Shown: positions 17,055 to 25,613 of the stretch, one piece after another
How positions within the stretch are numbered: position 1 is the stretch's first letter
How the letters are laid out: the number at the start of each line of letters is the position of its first letter
Assembly: GCF_900112205.1 (NCBI RefSeq)
Contig: NZ_FOKW01000002.1
Location: 1-64,000 of the forward strand
Reading direction: 5' to 3'
Source of the DNA: Natronobacterium haloterrestre
GTDB taxonomy: Archaea; Halobacteriota; Halobacteria; Halobacteriales; Natrialbaceae
DNA: 64,000 bases
Position numbers and translations under genes: made by a program
Notes under the pieces: model-generated
The model's input: only the letters and a program-made list of their open reading frames with translations
Databases searched by the model: none
What the model was told of the DNA's origin: nothing

Positions 17055-18182
17055 ATGACCGACCGGTACGACGTCATCGTCCTGGGGGTCGGCGGGATGG
17101 GCAGCGCCACCGTCGCTCACCTTGCCGACCGCGGCGTCGACGTCCTCGGCCTCGAGCGGTACGACGTCCCTCACGGCTACGGCTCCTCGCACGGCCGGAC
17201 GCGGATCTTCCGGCTCGCCTACGGCGAGGATCCCGCGTACGTTCCGTTGCTCCGGCGGGCCGACGAGCTGTGGGCGGACCTCGAGGCCGACCACGACGGC
17301 CGACTGCTGTACCGGACCGGATCGATCGACGCCGGCCCGGCCGATTCCGACTTCGTCGCGACCTCGGAGCGATCCTGCGAGGAATACGACCTCGAGTACG
17401 AACGGCTCTCGAGCGAGGAACTGTCGGATCGCCACCCGGGGTACGACCTCCCGGCGGACTACGAGGCGATTTACCAGCCCGACGGCGGGTTCCTGGTCCC
17501 CGAAGAGTGTATCGTGGCCCACGTCGAGCGCGCCCATCGCGAGGGGGCCACCGTCCGGGCCCGCGAACGGGTCGTCGACTGGTCGCCGATCGTCGACGGC
17601 GTCCGGGTCGAGACCGACTACGACGCCTACGAGGCCGACTCGCTCGTGATCGCCGCGGGCGCGTGGGCCTCCCGTTTCGTGGACGCCCTCGAGGGTGTCG
17701 TCGTCCCCGAGCGGCAGGTCGTGACCTGGCTCCAGCCCGACCGGCCCGAACAGTTCGGGCCCGATCGGTTCCCCGTCTGGAACCTCGAGACACCCGACGG
17801 CCGGTTCTACGGGTTCCCCGTCCACGACCTGCCGGGGTTCAAGTTCGGGCGATACCACCACCGCGAGGAGACCGTCGATCCCGACGCCTTCGAGCGGGAG
17901 CCGACCCAGGCCGACGAACGACTCCTGCGGGAGTTCGCCGAGGAGTACTTCCCGGCCGGTGCGGGGCCGACGATGCGCATGGAGACCTGCCTGTTCTCGA
18001 ATACGCCGGACGAAGACTTCGTGCTCGATACGCTGCCCGACCACCCGCAGGTCACCGTCGGCGCTGGCTTCTCCGGACACGGGTTCAAGTTCGCCAGCGT
18101 CGTCGGCGAGATCCTCGCCGATCTCGCGCTCGAGGGTGAGACCGACCACGACATCGGGATGTTCGCGCTGGACCGGTTCTAG
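17055..18182 (+). CDS. solA: FAD-dependent oxidase, SolA/monomeric sarcosine oxidase family
   Basis: 375 residues from the ATG at 17055. The N-terminal Rossmann motif VGGMGSATVAHLADRGVDVL binds FAD ADP. SSHGRTRIFRLAYGE is the conserved second signature. The covalent-flavin Cys is at about residue 312 (RMETCLFSNTPDEDFV), then GAGFSGHGFKFASVVGEI. MSOX/MTOX enzymes oxidise N-methyl amino acids with O2 to give the amine, formaldehyde and H2O2; here the substrate cannot be told apart (sarcosine, N-methyltryptophan or other). Its TAG stop overlaps the convergent DUF5305 stop by two bases. Confidence 0.85.
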   Translation: MTDRYDVIVLGVGGMGSATVAHLADRGVDVLGLERYDVPHGYGSSHGRTRIFRLAYGEDPAYVPLLRRADELWADLEADHDGRLLYRTGSIDAGPADSDFVATSERSCEEYDLEYERLSSEELSDRHPGYDLPADYEAIYQPDGGFLVPEECIVAHVERAHREGATVRARERVVDWSPIVDGVRVETDYDAYEADSLVIAAGAWASRFVDALEGVVVPERQVVTWLQPDRPEQFGPDRFPVWNLETPDGRFYGFPVHDLPGFKFGRYHHREETVDPDAFEREPTQADERLLREFAEEYFPAGAGPTMRMETCLFSNTPDEDFVLDTLPDHPQVTVGAGFSGHGFKFASVVGEILADLALEGETDHDIGMFALDRF

Positions 18183-19792
18183 CCGTCGACTTTAGCTTCG
18201 CTCTCGTCGCGGTTTTCACCGCCTGGGTCGTCGGCATCAGCCTCGAGGGCACCGCCGGACGCTTCCGCCTCGCCGGCTGTGAGTTTCGAATCGAGCAGCG
18301 CCCGGAGACGGTCGGCGTACTCCCGAACCGTGCCCCGCTGGCCCGTCGATTCACCGTCAGTGTCCGTTCTCGCGTCGTCGTCCCCATCCCCGTCTCGGCC
18401 GCCGGTCGCTCGAGCGAAGACGAGTTCGGGATCCTCGGTGACGTCCTCGGCAGCCTCCGAATCGGCGTCGTCGTCGACCGCCTCGGTGTCCATCGGCGGG
18501 TTCTCTGCTCGTTCCTGGTCCCGTTCCCCCTCTTTCTCCCCTTCGCTCCCCACGTCGCTTCCCGCCGCCTCGAGCGACGGCGGCTCGAAGACGTAAGTCG
18601 TCCCCCCGTGGCGGACGAGGTACCGTTCGCTCCGTCGGTCGAAAACGACGGCGGCCCCGACGTCGATCCCGAGTTGTGCGAGTTCCGCGAGGCTCTCGAC
18701 CGTCGCGTACCCGGGTGCTGGTTCGTCGCCCGCGGAGCGGTGGTCGTCGGACCCCCCTTCGACGAACTCGAACCCGGAGTCGGGGTTCGGTTCCGGTTCG
18801 TCCGCGGCTCCGTCCCCGGCCTCGCCCGTCCGGGCGGAGTCGAACTCGAGTTCCGAGGGCGGAAGCCGGACCCTGGTGACGACCTCCGCGAACCGCTCGC
18901 GATCCTCGTGGTAGGCCAGCCACTCCCGCTCGGTCGGCGTCGGCTCCGGGTATCGCCACGAGGCGAGCGCCAGGCCGGCGAGCCCCGCCGATCCGAGGAC
19001 CAGCAACAGTGGCCCGCCGATCGTCCGCGTCGGCCCGACGGTCTCCGGGACGACCACCGTCTCGTACTCCTCGCCGTGGTCCTCCCGGTACCCCACTTCG
19101 TCGTCGACCGAGTACGTACTGCCGTCGTACTCGATGTCGACCGCGTAGCCGTCGCTCGCGGCCCGGTACTCGCCCTCGATTTCGCCTTCGATCTCCCGGT
19201 CGACCGCGAGGTAAATCTCCGTCGTGCCGGGGCTGGCCCCGAGGTCGCTCTCGATCTCGTCGATCTCGGCCGCGACCTCGGGGACGTCGACGGTGAACGC
19301 CGCGGCGACGTCCTCACCCGGCGCGACGTCGGGTTCGCTCGCCGACGCGAGTTCCTCCCGCTGGCTCCAGTAGACCGTCTCGGTCTCGGGATCGACGGCC
19401 CGGTAGACGAGTTCGACCGTCACGTCAACCTCCACGTTCCGGGCGCTGTCGGCCTCGTATCCCCCGACGAACTCCCCCTCGAGTTCCGGGGTGATCGCCG
19501 TATAGTACAGCGGTTCGTTCTCGAGGACGGTCCCGTTCGCATGGACGGGCGTCGACTCGGTTACGGTCGCCCCGTGGGAGAGCTCCCCCGTGGCGGTCCA
19601 GGCGGGCTCGAGTCGCTGTTCCGTCTTCTCGTCCGGAGCGGCGTACGCGCCGTAGCTCACCCACGCGCCGATCAGAACGAGTGCGACCGCGACGACGACG
19701 AGCGCCGTCCGGTACTCCGCGAGCAGCGCGCGGAACTTCAGTCGCCTGGCGGTCCCCTCCGTCGGTGTCGCGTCGTCGGTGTCCGTCTGCAT
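18179..19792 (-). CDS. DUF5305-family membrane-anchored surface protein
   Basis: Starting at the ATG at 19792 (MQTDTDDATPTEG), 537 residues. A TM at about 28-48 (TALVVVAVALVLIGAWVS) precedes an extracellular beta-rich DUF5305 domain (WTATGELSHGATVTESTPV; VEVDVTVELVYRAVDPETE; VPETVGPTRTIGG). A second TM near 280 (LLLVLGSAGLAGLALASW) leads into a cytoplasmic region with a small domain (QLGIDVGAAVVFDRRSERYL) and a very acidic tail. It lies two bases downstream of the signal peptidase gene, clearly one operon. DUF5305 proteins commonly accompany this signal peptidase type in haloarchaea. Function unknown; a role in assembling or anchoring exported subunits is an inference. Confidence 0.8.
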   Translation of the reverse strand: MQTDTDDATPTEGTARRLKFRALLAEYRTALVVVAVALVLIGAWVSYGAYAAPDEKTEQRLEPAWTATGELSHGATVTESTPVHANGTVLENEPLYYTAITPELEGEFVGGYEADSARNVEVDVTVELVYRAVDPETETVYWSQREELASASEPDVAPGEDVAAAFTVDVPEVAAEIDEIESDLGASPGTTEIYLAVDREIEGEIEGEYRAASDGYAVDIEYDGSTYSVDDEVGYREDHGEEYETVVVPETVGPTRTIGGPLLLVLGSAGLAGLALASWRYPEPTPTEREWLAYHEDRERFAEVVTRVRLPPSELEFDSARTGEAGDGAADEPEPNPDSGFEFVEGGSDDHRSAGDEPAPGYATVESLAELAQLGIDVGAAVVFDRRSERYLVRHGGTTYVFEPPSLEAAGSDVGSEGEKEGERDQERAENPPMDTEAVDDDADSEAAEDVTEDPELVFARATGGRDGDGDDDARTDTDGESTGQRGTVREYADRLRALLDSKLTAGEAEASGGALEADADDPGGENRDESEAKVDG

Positions 19793-19794
19793 GG

Positions 19795-21003
19795 TCAGGT
19801 GTTCTCCCGCGGTGTCCGCGAGTACGTCGTATCGGTTCCTCGCCGATTCTGCCGCCGATCCGTCGCCCGTCGCCGTCGCGTCCGTTCCCGGCGTGCCCGC
19901 GGGTTGCCGGGCCCCAGCAGGACGCGCCCGAGGAGGTAGACGCCGCCCCCGAGCAGGGAGACGACGGCGACGAACGGGAGCCAGGGGTGGAGGTCGTACA
20001 GCGCGTCGAGCACCGGTAGCGGGAGGACGTACAGGTAGCGGTGTTCGGTGACGTAGGTCGGGTAGTAGCCGGTCTCGTCGGGTGCCGTGATCGAAACGGT
20101 CGTTTCGGCGGTCTCCCTGGGTCCGACGACCGTCGGCCCCTGCTCGGTGTCGACCCCCTGCCCGCCGGGCTCGAGGTAGGTGACGACCGGGACGAATCCG
20201 CCGTTTCCGATCGCGTACGGGATCTCGGCGGTCGTCCCGCGTTCGATCACCAGCGGCCGATCGGAGTCGAACTCCGCGCTGACGACGTCGTAGGAGTGGG
20301 TGCCGGCGGGCGCGACCATCGCCGCCGTGGCGGCGACGACGACCAGCAGGGCGAACGCCCCCGCGAGCAGTCGCGGATCGACGCCCACCTCCTCGCCGCG
20401 TCCGCGGGATCGGTCCGGCGAGGAGCCGGCGTCGGGGCGGCGTCGCTCCCGGATCGTCTCGACGGCGTAGAGGACGAGCGACACGGCCAGCAGCATGTAC
20501 GCGAGCCCCGTCGTCCCGAGAAAGGCCCGGAGACCGAACGTGACCGCGAGCCACCGCTGGGCGCGCTCGAGGCCCTCGCCGATCCCCATCACGGCGGTCC
20601 CGAGGCTCGGGATCGTGACCACGTCGCCGTTCACCTGGAGGGCGGTGGCGACGATCTGGCCGTCCTGGACGACCGGCTCGCCGCTGTCCTGGTCGGTAAA
20701 CGGGTTCGCGTCCCCGCGGGTGACGTACCCCCGGTCGGTCACCTCGACGATCCGGTGGGTCGTCAGTCCGCCGCCCTCGATCTCCTCGGCCTCGAAGACG
20801 ACGACGTCGCCGACCTCCGGTTCGCCCGCCAGTTCGCTTGGCACCGCGACGAACCCGTCGCCGGTCTCGATCGTCGGCTCCATGCTCCCGGTCTCGACGA
20901 ACCCGAGCAGGATCGGCTGGCCGAGCAACTGGCCGGCCAGCAACGCGACGAGCACGATGGCTAGGAGTCCCTGGCCCCCACGACTCACCCCCCGTCGAAT
21001 CAT
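19795..21003 (-). CDS. Signal peptidase I of the archaeal/SipW (Ser-His) type
   Basis: 402 residues. An N-terminal TM is followed by box B with the nucleophile Ser40 (ETGSMEPTIETGD) and by His83 (TTHRIVEV), the ER/archaeal/SipW-type catalytic His replacing the bacterial Lys. YVTRGDANPFTD (residues 94-104) contributes the acidic residues. Three more TMs and a beta-rich extracellular insertion at about 225-320 (THSYDVVSAEFDSDRPLVIE) make it about twice the usual core size, so it may be more than a housekeeping peptidase. It cleaves exported preproteins at the membrane. Gene order (DUF5305 downstream, DUF1102 genes upstream) suggests it serves those proteins, like SipW for TasA. Confidence 0.88.
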   Translation of the reverse strand: MIRRGVSRGGQGLLAIVLVALLAGQLLGQPILLGFVETGSMEPTIETGDGFVAVPSELAGEPEVGDVVVFEAEEIEGGGLTTHRIVEVTDRGYVTRGDANPFTDQDSGEPVVQDGQIVATALQVNGDVVTIPSLGTAVMGIGEGLERAQRWLAVTFGLRAFLGTTGLAYMLLAVSLVLYAVETIRERRRPDAGSSPDRSRGRGEEVGVDPRLLAGAFALLVVVAATAAMVAPAGTHSYDVVSAEFDSDRPLVIERGTTAEIPYAIGNGGFVPVVTYLEPGGQGVDTEQGPTVVGPRETAETTVSITAPDETGYYPTYVTEHRYLYVLPLPVLDALYDLHPWLPFVAVVSLLGGGVYLLGRVLLGPGNPRARRERTRRRRATDRRQNRRGTDTTYSRTPRENT

Positions 21004-21073
21004 TCCCAGATCGGATCAATCACGTTGTGTCATTTGAATTTTAGGGTATCTGATCTGTATTGCCTCCGATAGC

Positions 21074-22342
21074 TCACGTCCGCGTTCGAACGAAGCGGAC
21101 GCCGAGCAGGGCGGCGATGAACCCGAGACCGACGATACCCAGCGCCAGGAAGGGCATCCCGTCGGCCGGCCCGGACTCCTCGCGGTCCGCTTTCGATTCG
21201 TCGGTCCCGTCTTCGTCAGCGTCCCGATCCTCGGGGTCGTCCCCGGGAGCCGTCTCGTCGGAGTCCGGTTTCTCCCCCTCGAGGGCGACGACGTACTCCG
21301 CAGTCGGGTCGGCGGGAATCACGTACTCGAGCGTCGACTCGGTCCCGGCGACCTGCTCGATCTCGCCGTCGGTCCAGGTCTTCCCGTCGTAGCGCCAGAC
21401 GGTGACCCCGGTTCCGCCGGTTCCCGTGCGATCGAGCCGCGAGCGGTCGACGACGAGGCGGTAGGAGACGTTCTCGAGGGCGTCCCCGTCCCCGGACGCG
21501 TTCTCGAGGGCGACGGCACCGATCGGTTCGACGCCGTATTTCGTTCGGAGGCGTTCGAACCGTGCGCCGTCAAATCGTTTCTCGGCCGCGACCGCGAACG
21601 AGGCCTCGTCGCCCGCGAGCGTGACGTCGAGGCGGGCGAGGGAAACGCCGTCGCCGAGGGTCAACCCGTGCAGGTCGATCGATTCGAGCCCGCAGCCGTC
21701 GGCGTCCGCGATCGAAATCGCTCGCGTCGTCTTGTCCGAGGCTTCGACGGTTACGCTCGGTCCCGTCGGACAGGCGACCGTCGTGTCGGACTCGGCGTCG
21801 GAGTCGCTCTCGTCGTCCTCGTCCTCGTCGGGTACTTTCCCGTGGATCGTGATTTCGCGTATCAAAACGTCCGTCGCCTCTTTGCCGTGCGAATCCACGG
21901 TGAACCCGACGTCGATCGACTCGTAGGGCTCGAGCGTCGCGTTGTTTTCCATCCCTTCGATCGAACTCGGGTTCGAGCCCGTACCGTCGCCGTCCGAGCG
22001 ATAGAAGGTGACGTCGTCCGACTCGTGCTCGAGCCACACGTGCGCGTAGTCGTCTCCCGTGTAGTTGAGCGTGAACACGTCGTCTACCCCGGTGATCGCC
22101 TCGGCGGGGACGCCGTCGCCCTCGACGGCGTCGTTGCCCGCGGTCAGGTCGACCGCGAGTTTCCCCTCGTCGTCCAGGTGAGCGTACGCGCCGTTCGGGC
22201 CGTCGTGTGGTTCGGCGGTGATCCGTTCGCCGATGTCGTCGTAGCCGCCGGTCCCGGGGCCGGGGCCGCTCCCGCCGGTGGTGGCGACGACGAGCGCGAG
22301 AAGACAGAGGACGGCGATTCCGGCGGCGGCCCGTCGGCTCAT
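21074..22342 (-). CDS. Exported DUF1102-like surface protein with C-terminal anchor
   Basis: ATG at 22342 (422 residues); the frame could extend four codons to a GTG. A signal peptide (RRAAAGIAVLCLLALVVATTG) precedes a camelysin/DUF1102-like beta domain (ERITAEPHDGPNGAYAHL; DDVFTLNYTGDDYAHVWLEH; LEPYESIDVGFTVDSHG). An acidic linker leads to a second beta domain (DGVSLARLDVTLAGDEASFA), an Asp/Glu/Pro stalk and a TM with RFVRTRT at the end. It is likely a wall-anchored surface subunit. Its promoter seems to be 500 bp upstream, at 22884-22925, leaving a long leader. Confidence 0.75.
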   Translation of the reverse strand: MSRRAAAGIAVLCLLALVVATTGGSGPGPGTGGYDDIGERITAEPHDGPNGAYAHLDDEGKLAVDLTAGNDAVEGDGVPAEAITGVDDVFTLNYTGDDYAHVWLEHESDDVTFYRSDGDGTGSNPSSIEGMENNATLEPYESIDVGFTVDSHGKEATDVLIREITIHGKVPDEDEDDESDSDAESDTTVACPTGPSVTVEASDKTTRAISIADADGCGLESIDLHGLTLGDGVSLARLDVTLAGDEASFAVAAEKRFDGARFERLRTKYGVEPIGAVALENASGDGDALENVSYRLVVDRSRLDRTGTGGTGVTVWRYDGKTWTDGEIEQVAGTESTLEYVIPADPTAEYVVALEGEKPDSDETAPGDDPEDRDADEDGTDESKADREESGPADGMPFLALGIVGLGFIAALLGVRFVRTRT

Positions 22343-23102
22343 GGGTACGGCCACCTCCCGCGGGAGTCAGCATCGGCGTCGATGTCGGCGTCGGTGTCTC
22401 GAGTCGGCATTGGCGATCGTGATCGTGTTCTCGTATCGGAACCGGTACGGCGAGTCTCCGGTCGGGACCGGCGCGAAACGTCCCGGAGCGTCGTCGACGT
22501 GGTGGGATGCGTGGTGTATCGATCGTGACTGCGTTCACTGGACCGCGTGTCGCTCGACACGTTCGGGTGCGCTGACCGAGCCGGCTCGCGCCGTCTCCCG
22601 GCACGAGCCGTCCCGGCGCTGTGCAGGTCCCCACTCCCCCAATCCCTGGCGGATGCAGTGGGGGTCGGCGACGATCGGTCGTCGCCGGGGAACGCGACGC
22701 GGTGACCGTGATGGGTGGCGGACACATCGGAGCGAGCGCCGCGACGCGGCCGCGAACGTGGCGGGTGAGTGAACGGGTGATCGATCGCGCCCGCGTCGGG
22801 ACCGCCTCGTGGAGCCCCCTCCTCTCGAGGCGGGCGACGTTCGTGGCGTCGCGTTCCCGCTCGAGGGAAGATCGGCTATCGCTATTGTAATACGGGTGTT
22901 GACTGGGTTTCAACGGGAGTCAACCAGAATATTCGAATCCGATTGGATGTTTAGATCGGATTGATCGGTATAGAACCCACATGATATAAACTTGACCTGC
23001 TTATAAGCGCTCTACTCCTTGTCGGATGAATTCGATCAATCCTCACTGATTGATGATTGCTATCAAAAACCCGCTATAGGAAACGGAACTCGGTCTCGCT
23101 TT
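22343..23102. other. Long leader and AT-rich intergenic stretch
   Basis: Between the minus-strand genes at 21074 and 23103. From 22343 to about 22880 it is GC-rich with no convincing coding frame on either strand, and would be transcribed as a leader of about 500 nt if the promoter at 22884 is used. From about 22890 to 23102 it is AT-rich, with an inverted repeat ATCAATC/GATTGAT at 23035-23054 just past the end of the 23103 gene, possibly a terminator. Some simple-sequence GTCGG/GATCG runs occur near 22375-22430. Confidence 0.45.
22884..22925 (-). promoter_or_regulatory. Promoter module shared with the DUF1102 pair (copy P1)
   Basis: Contains TATTGTAATACG (22884-22895; minus CGTATTACAATA, TATA-like) and, 13 nt further, TTTCAA (22909-22914). 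An inverted repeat GTTGACT (22899-22905)/AGTCAAC (22919-22925) surrounds the TTTCAA. The same 12-mer and the same 13-nt spacing to TTTCAA recur at 24414-24444. Confidence 0.55.
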
Positions 23103-23657
23103 CTAATCACCGTCGATCGCACGTCCAACTATCGTCACCGTTTCATCAACAGTCGTCCCTGATTCGGTTCCCGAGGTATCAATAACAACCCCAGCGTCGA
23201 AATCCTCACCAGGAGCGAGTTCGATCCCTGTCGATTTATCTGTCAGGAGCCGACGATCGTCATCGGTGTCGTAGAATGCGACAAAATCGAGCATTCCCTC
23301 GTATTCGGTGTAGACCACGATGTTGTTTGTGCCTTGGTTTCTAACTTCGACGAGTCGGTCGAAATAATACCGTGAGTTGGACCCTAGGCCCTCTCCCCGG
23401 GTGAGGTCGTCGAGTTCCTCGTATGTCCCGGGGAATTGAAACCGGGTCTTTCGGCCCGGATTCGTCGATCGACCGAGTACGTCGCCCGATTCGTTTTCTG
23501 TGGGTAATGCGTTCAATGCGAGGTATGCACGCTCATCAGTGACGACGTCGACAGAGATGTTTCGATCGACGCGAGCCGTGTTGAACGCCCCGCTACCGAC
23601 CAGTAGCGATCCGCTCAATGTACCAGTTGCGAGACCGAGGATGTGGCGTCGTTTCAT
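23103..23657 (-). CDS. DUF1102/camelysin-like exported protein B
   Basis: ATG at 23657, 184 residues. A twin-arginine-like signal (MKRRHILGLATG) ends in SGAFNTARVDR, followed by ISVDVVTDERAYLAL, the DUF1102 N-terminal signature. The rest is a single beta domain (YYFDRLVEVRNQGTNNIVV; GIELAPGEDFDAGVVI) ending with a beta strand (ETVTIVGRAIDGD) and no TM anchor. Bacterial TasA/camelysin subunits share this plan and are processed by SipW. It lies 47 bp after its paralogue and is visibly less GC-rich than the flanks. Function is inferred: a secreted fibre or surface subunit. Confidence 0.8.
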   Translation of the reverse strand: MKRRHILGLATGTLSGSLLVGSGAFNTARVDRNISVDVVTDERAYLALNALPTENESGDVLGRSTNPGRKTRFQFPGTYEELDDLTRGEGLGSNSRYYFDRLVEVRNQGTNNIVVYTEYEGMLDFVAFYDTDDDRRLLTDKSTGIELAPGEDFDAGVVIDTSGTESGTTVDETVTIVGRAIDGD

Positions 23658-23704
23658 AATGTCCTCTCGCGGTAACACGGAGAACTCCGTGCCCCGCAGT
23701 CGGG

Positions 23705-24286
23705 TCAGTTGCTGTCCTCTTTGGCCTCAGCGTAGACACCGATGGAGCCCGGCCAATCATCTCGGCCATTCTCGAGTTCCGCTTCGCGGCCGACAAATTC
23801 GAAGTGAACGTATAGTTCCTCACCGGGCGCCAGGAATGCCCCATCATCTGCGGTCCCGCCGGTGAAATCGCCATCACCGTTCACATCGTTCGTCGTGCCA
23901 ATTTTATCGAACGAATAGTACGCTCGCGGGAACTCGGTTTCCCAGCCGATCGAATCGAGTGAATCCGAGAGGGTCACGGCGATTTCGTCCGTCCCGTTGT
24001 TGTGAATCGAGAAGACATCGGTGAAAACATAGTTAGCGTTATCGCTCAGGCCGTCACCATTTTGACCGTCAATCGATCCATCGAAAGCAATTTCGAGTTG
24101 GCCATCGTCTTTTTCCTCAGCATACTTGCTGCTCGATTCGAGACCGAGATACGCATCACCGTCGTCGACAATGTCGACTTCCATATTTCGGTCCACACGC
24201 GCAATATTGAACGCGCCCGTACCGACGGCCGCAGCTGCTCCCGATGCCAGTGCTCCCATTCCGATGACGAATTTGCGTCGTTGCAT
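23705..24286 (-). CDS. DUF1102/camelysin-like exported protein A
   Basis: ATG at 24286, 193 residues. The signal MQRRKFVIGMGALASG is twin-arginine-like and ends in GTGAFNIARVDR, nearly the same cleavage-region words as its downstream paralogue. EVDIVDDGDAYLGLES follows. The domain has YVFTDVFSIHNNGTDEIAV and GAFLAPGEELYVHFEFVG, matching the camelysin/TasA-type beta sandwich with conserved N-G and P-G-E turns. There is no TM anchor. First gene of a two-gene operon driven from the promoter near 24414. Low GC compared with neighbours. Confidence 0.82.
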   Translation of the reverse strand: MQRRKFVIGMGALASGAAAAVGTGAFNIARVDRNMEVDIVDDGDAYLGLESSSKYAEEKDDGQLEIAFDGSIDGQNGDGLSDNANYVFTDVFSIHNNGTDEIAVTLSDSLDSIGWETEFPRAYYSFDKIGTTNDVNGDGDFTGGTADDGAFLAPGEELYVHFEFVGREAELENGRDDWPGSIGVYAEAKEDSN

Positions 24287-24804
24287 TGTTGGATTCTCCG
24301 TTGTCGTCGTCTCGTGTTCGCGGGCGACCACACCTCCACGCCGACCGACTCGAGCTCGTCGTCCGCCCGATCCCCACCGCGGGGATCACATCTCGTCCGT
24401 CCTCGGCAAGGGATATTGTAATACGCTCGTGGAATTAATTTCAAGAACGAGTGTCGACAGTCAACCCACTGCTGACCGAATCGAACCGCGAATCCGCGAC
24501 CGGTTGGCCGCTCGGGGCCCGAACTCAACGACCGGTGTCCGACCTTCCGACTCCGGTTGACTCCGGTTCAACCGCCTCGAGAACGACGGCCAAAAGACGT
24601 ATCAAGGAGGTTGAACCGCTCTCAAGTCGGCCTTGAACGACCGTTATACCCGACTCACGTCGGTGGATTCTCTCTTTCTCGAGTATGCGTCCGGGCGCTA
24701 CGGAACGCGAGCCGGGAATAGTATCACTCTTCGGACCAGTTAGTTTCAACGAACTGTTGACTGCATAACTATTTTATCGGGGAACGTGATACGACTTATC
24801 TGAC
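24287..24804. other. Divergent promoter region rich in GTTGAC/TTCAAC words
   Basis: No gene seen. It holds promoter P2 (24414-24465) for the DUF1102 pair, a GTTGACT at 24556-24562 next to GGTTCAACC (24565-24573), the complementary GGTTGAACC at 24609-24617, and GTTTCAAC (24743-24750) plus GTTGACT (24756-24762) beside a TATA-like ATTTTATCG (24771-24779) leading to the DUF7344 gene. The clustering suggests binding sites of one regulator. Confidence 0.5.
24414..24465 (-). promoter_or_regulatory. Promoter module of the DUF1102 pair (copy P2)
   Basis: TATTGTAATACG (24414-24425) is identical to 22884-22895, and TTTCAA follows at the same distance (24439-24444). AGTCAAC lies at 24459-24465. The matching words and spacing are seen directly; coregulation is inferred. 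Confidence 0.55.
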
Positions 24805-25506
24805 ATGGGGGTAACGCAAGCAGGCTCGACCGGGGAGACGGACGCATCGGAGCGGGACGCGGCCGATGGGGTGGCCGACGGCGGACTCTCGTCTTCGTCT
24901 TCGACCGACTCGTCGTCCGTTGCGGACCCGTCCGAGGAAACGCTCACCGAGGACGAACTCTTCGAGATCCTCTCGAATCGGCGACGACGACACGTCCTCC
25001 ACGAACTCATGCAGGAACAGGAGGACGGCGGCATCGACATCGGGACGCTCTCCGAGGAGATCGCGGCCTACGAGGACGGCCTCGAGCTCCACGAGGTCTC
25101 GAGCAGCGACCGCAAGCGCGTGTACACGGCCTTGCACCAGTCCCATCTCCCGAAGATGGACGAGGCCGGCGTCCTCGAGTTCAACAAGGATCGGGGGACC
25201 GTCGAACCGACGCCGGCCCTCGAGGACGTCGAGATCTACATGGACGTCGTGCGCGGGCGCGAGATTCCCTGGAGCGACTACTACATCGGACTGACGGCAC
25301 TCTCCGGGGTTCTTCTCGCGGGGACCGCGCTGGGACTCGGGCCGTTCGACGCGCTGACGCCGTACGCCTGGGGGGTGTTCGTCCTCGTCTCGTTCGGCGT
25401 CTCGGCGGTGGCCCACCGCTACTACGCCCGTCGGAACCGGCTCGGGATCGCGGACGATCCGCCGGACGTCGCGCTCGAGTACCAGGACTCCGATACGGAG
25501 GGGTGA
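24805..25506 (+). CDS. DUF7344-type winged-helix regulator with two C-terminal TM helices
   Basis: 233 residues. An acidic Ser-rich N-terminus (about 45 residues) leads into the HTH domain: LTEDELFEILSNRRRRHVLH, then SSDRKRVYTALHQSHLPKMD and EAGVLEFNKDRGTVE. Two TM segments at about 165-182 (YYIGLTALSGVLLAGTA) and 192-210 (AWGVFVLVSFGVSAVAH) anchor it, so it is a membrane-bound one-component regulator. Such proteins commonly sit beside DUF1102/signal peptidase genes in haloarchaea. Its own promoter carries the same GTTTCAAC and GTTGACT words as those of the surface genes, so it is the likely local regulator. Confidence 0.8.
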   Translation: MGVTQAGSTGETDASERDAADGVADGGLSSSSSTDSSSVADPSEETLTEDELFEILSNRRRRHVLHELMQEQEDGGIDIGTLSEEIAAYEDGLELHEVSSSDRKRVYTALHQSHLPKMDEAGVLEFNKDRGTVEPTPALEDVEIYMDVVRGREIPWSDYYIGLTALSGVLLAGTALGLGPFDALTPYAWGVFVLVSFGVSAVAHRYYARRNRLGIADDPPDVALEYQDSDTEG

Positions 25507-25613
25507 CTCGTGGCCGTTGGCGACCGACGCATCTCTCGAGTAGCTCGACCGATCGCCCGTTCGACGGTCGCCGGGATCGCGGTGGAACGATCGGACGGTA
25601 AACGATCGATCCC

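Noticed and set aside
18179-18182. Overlapping stops of solA and the DUF5305 gene as a regulatory feature
   Set aside because: Convergent TAG/CTA overlap is common in compact genomes and needs no special explanation.
19793-21019. Frame extending the DUF5305 protein to 946 residues
   Set aside because: It is an Arg-rich shadow of the signal peptidase gene on the same strand; the DUF5305 protein starts at 19792.
22339-22890. Short frames on both strands in the leader of the 21074 gene
   Set aside because: Arg/Ser/Thr-rich with no family pattern and poor haloarchaeal codon bias.
23035-23054. Intrinsic terminator after the DUF1102 pair
   Set aside because: The ATCAATC/GATTGAT stem has no clear T-run after it on the minus strand, so I only mention it and do not list it as a terminator.
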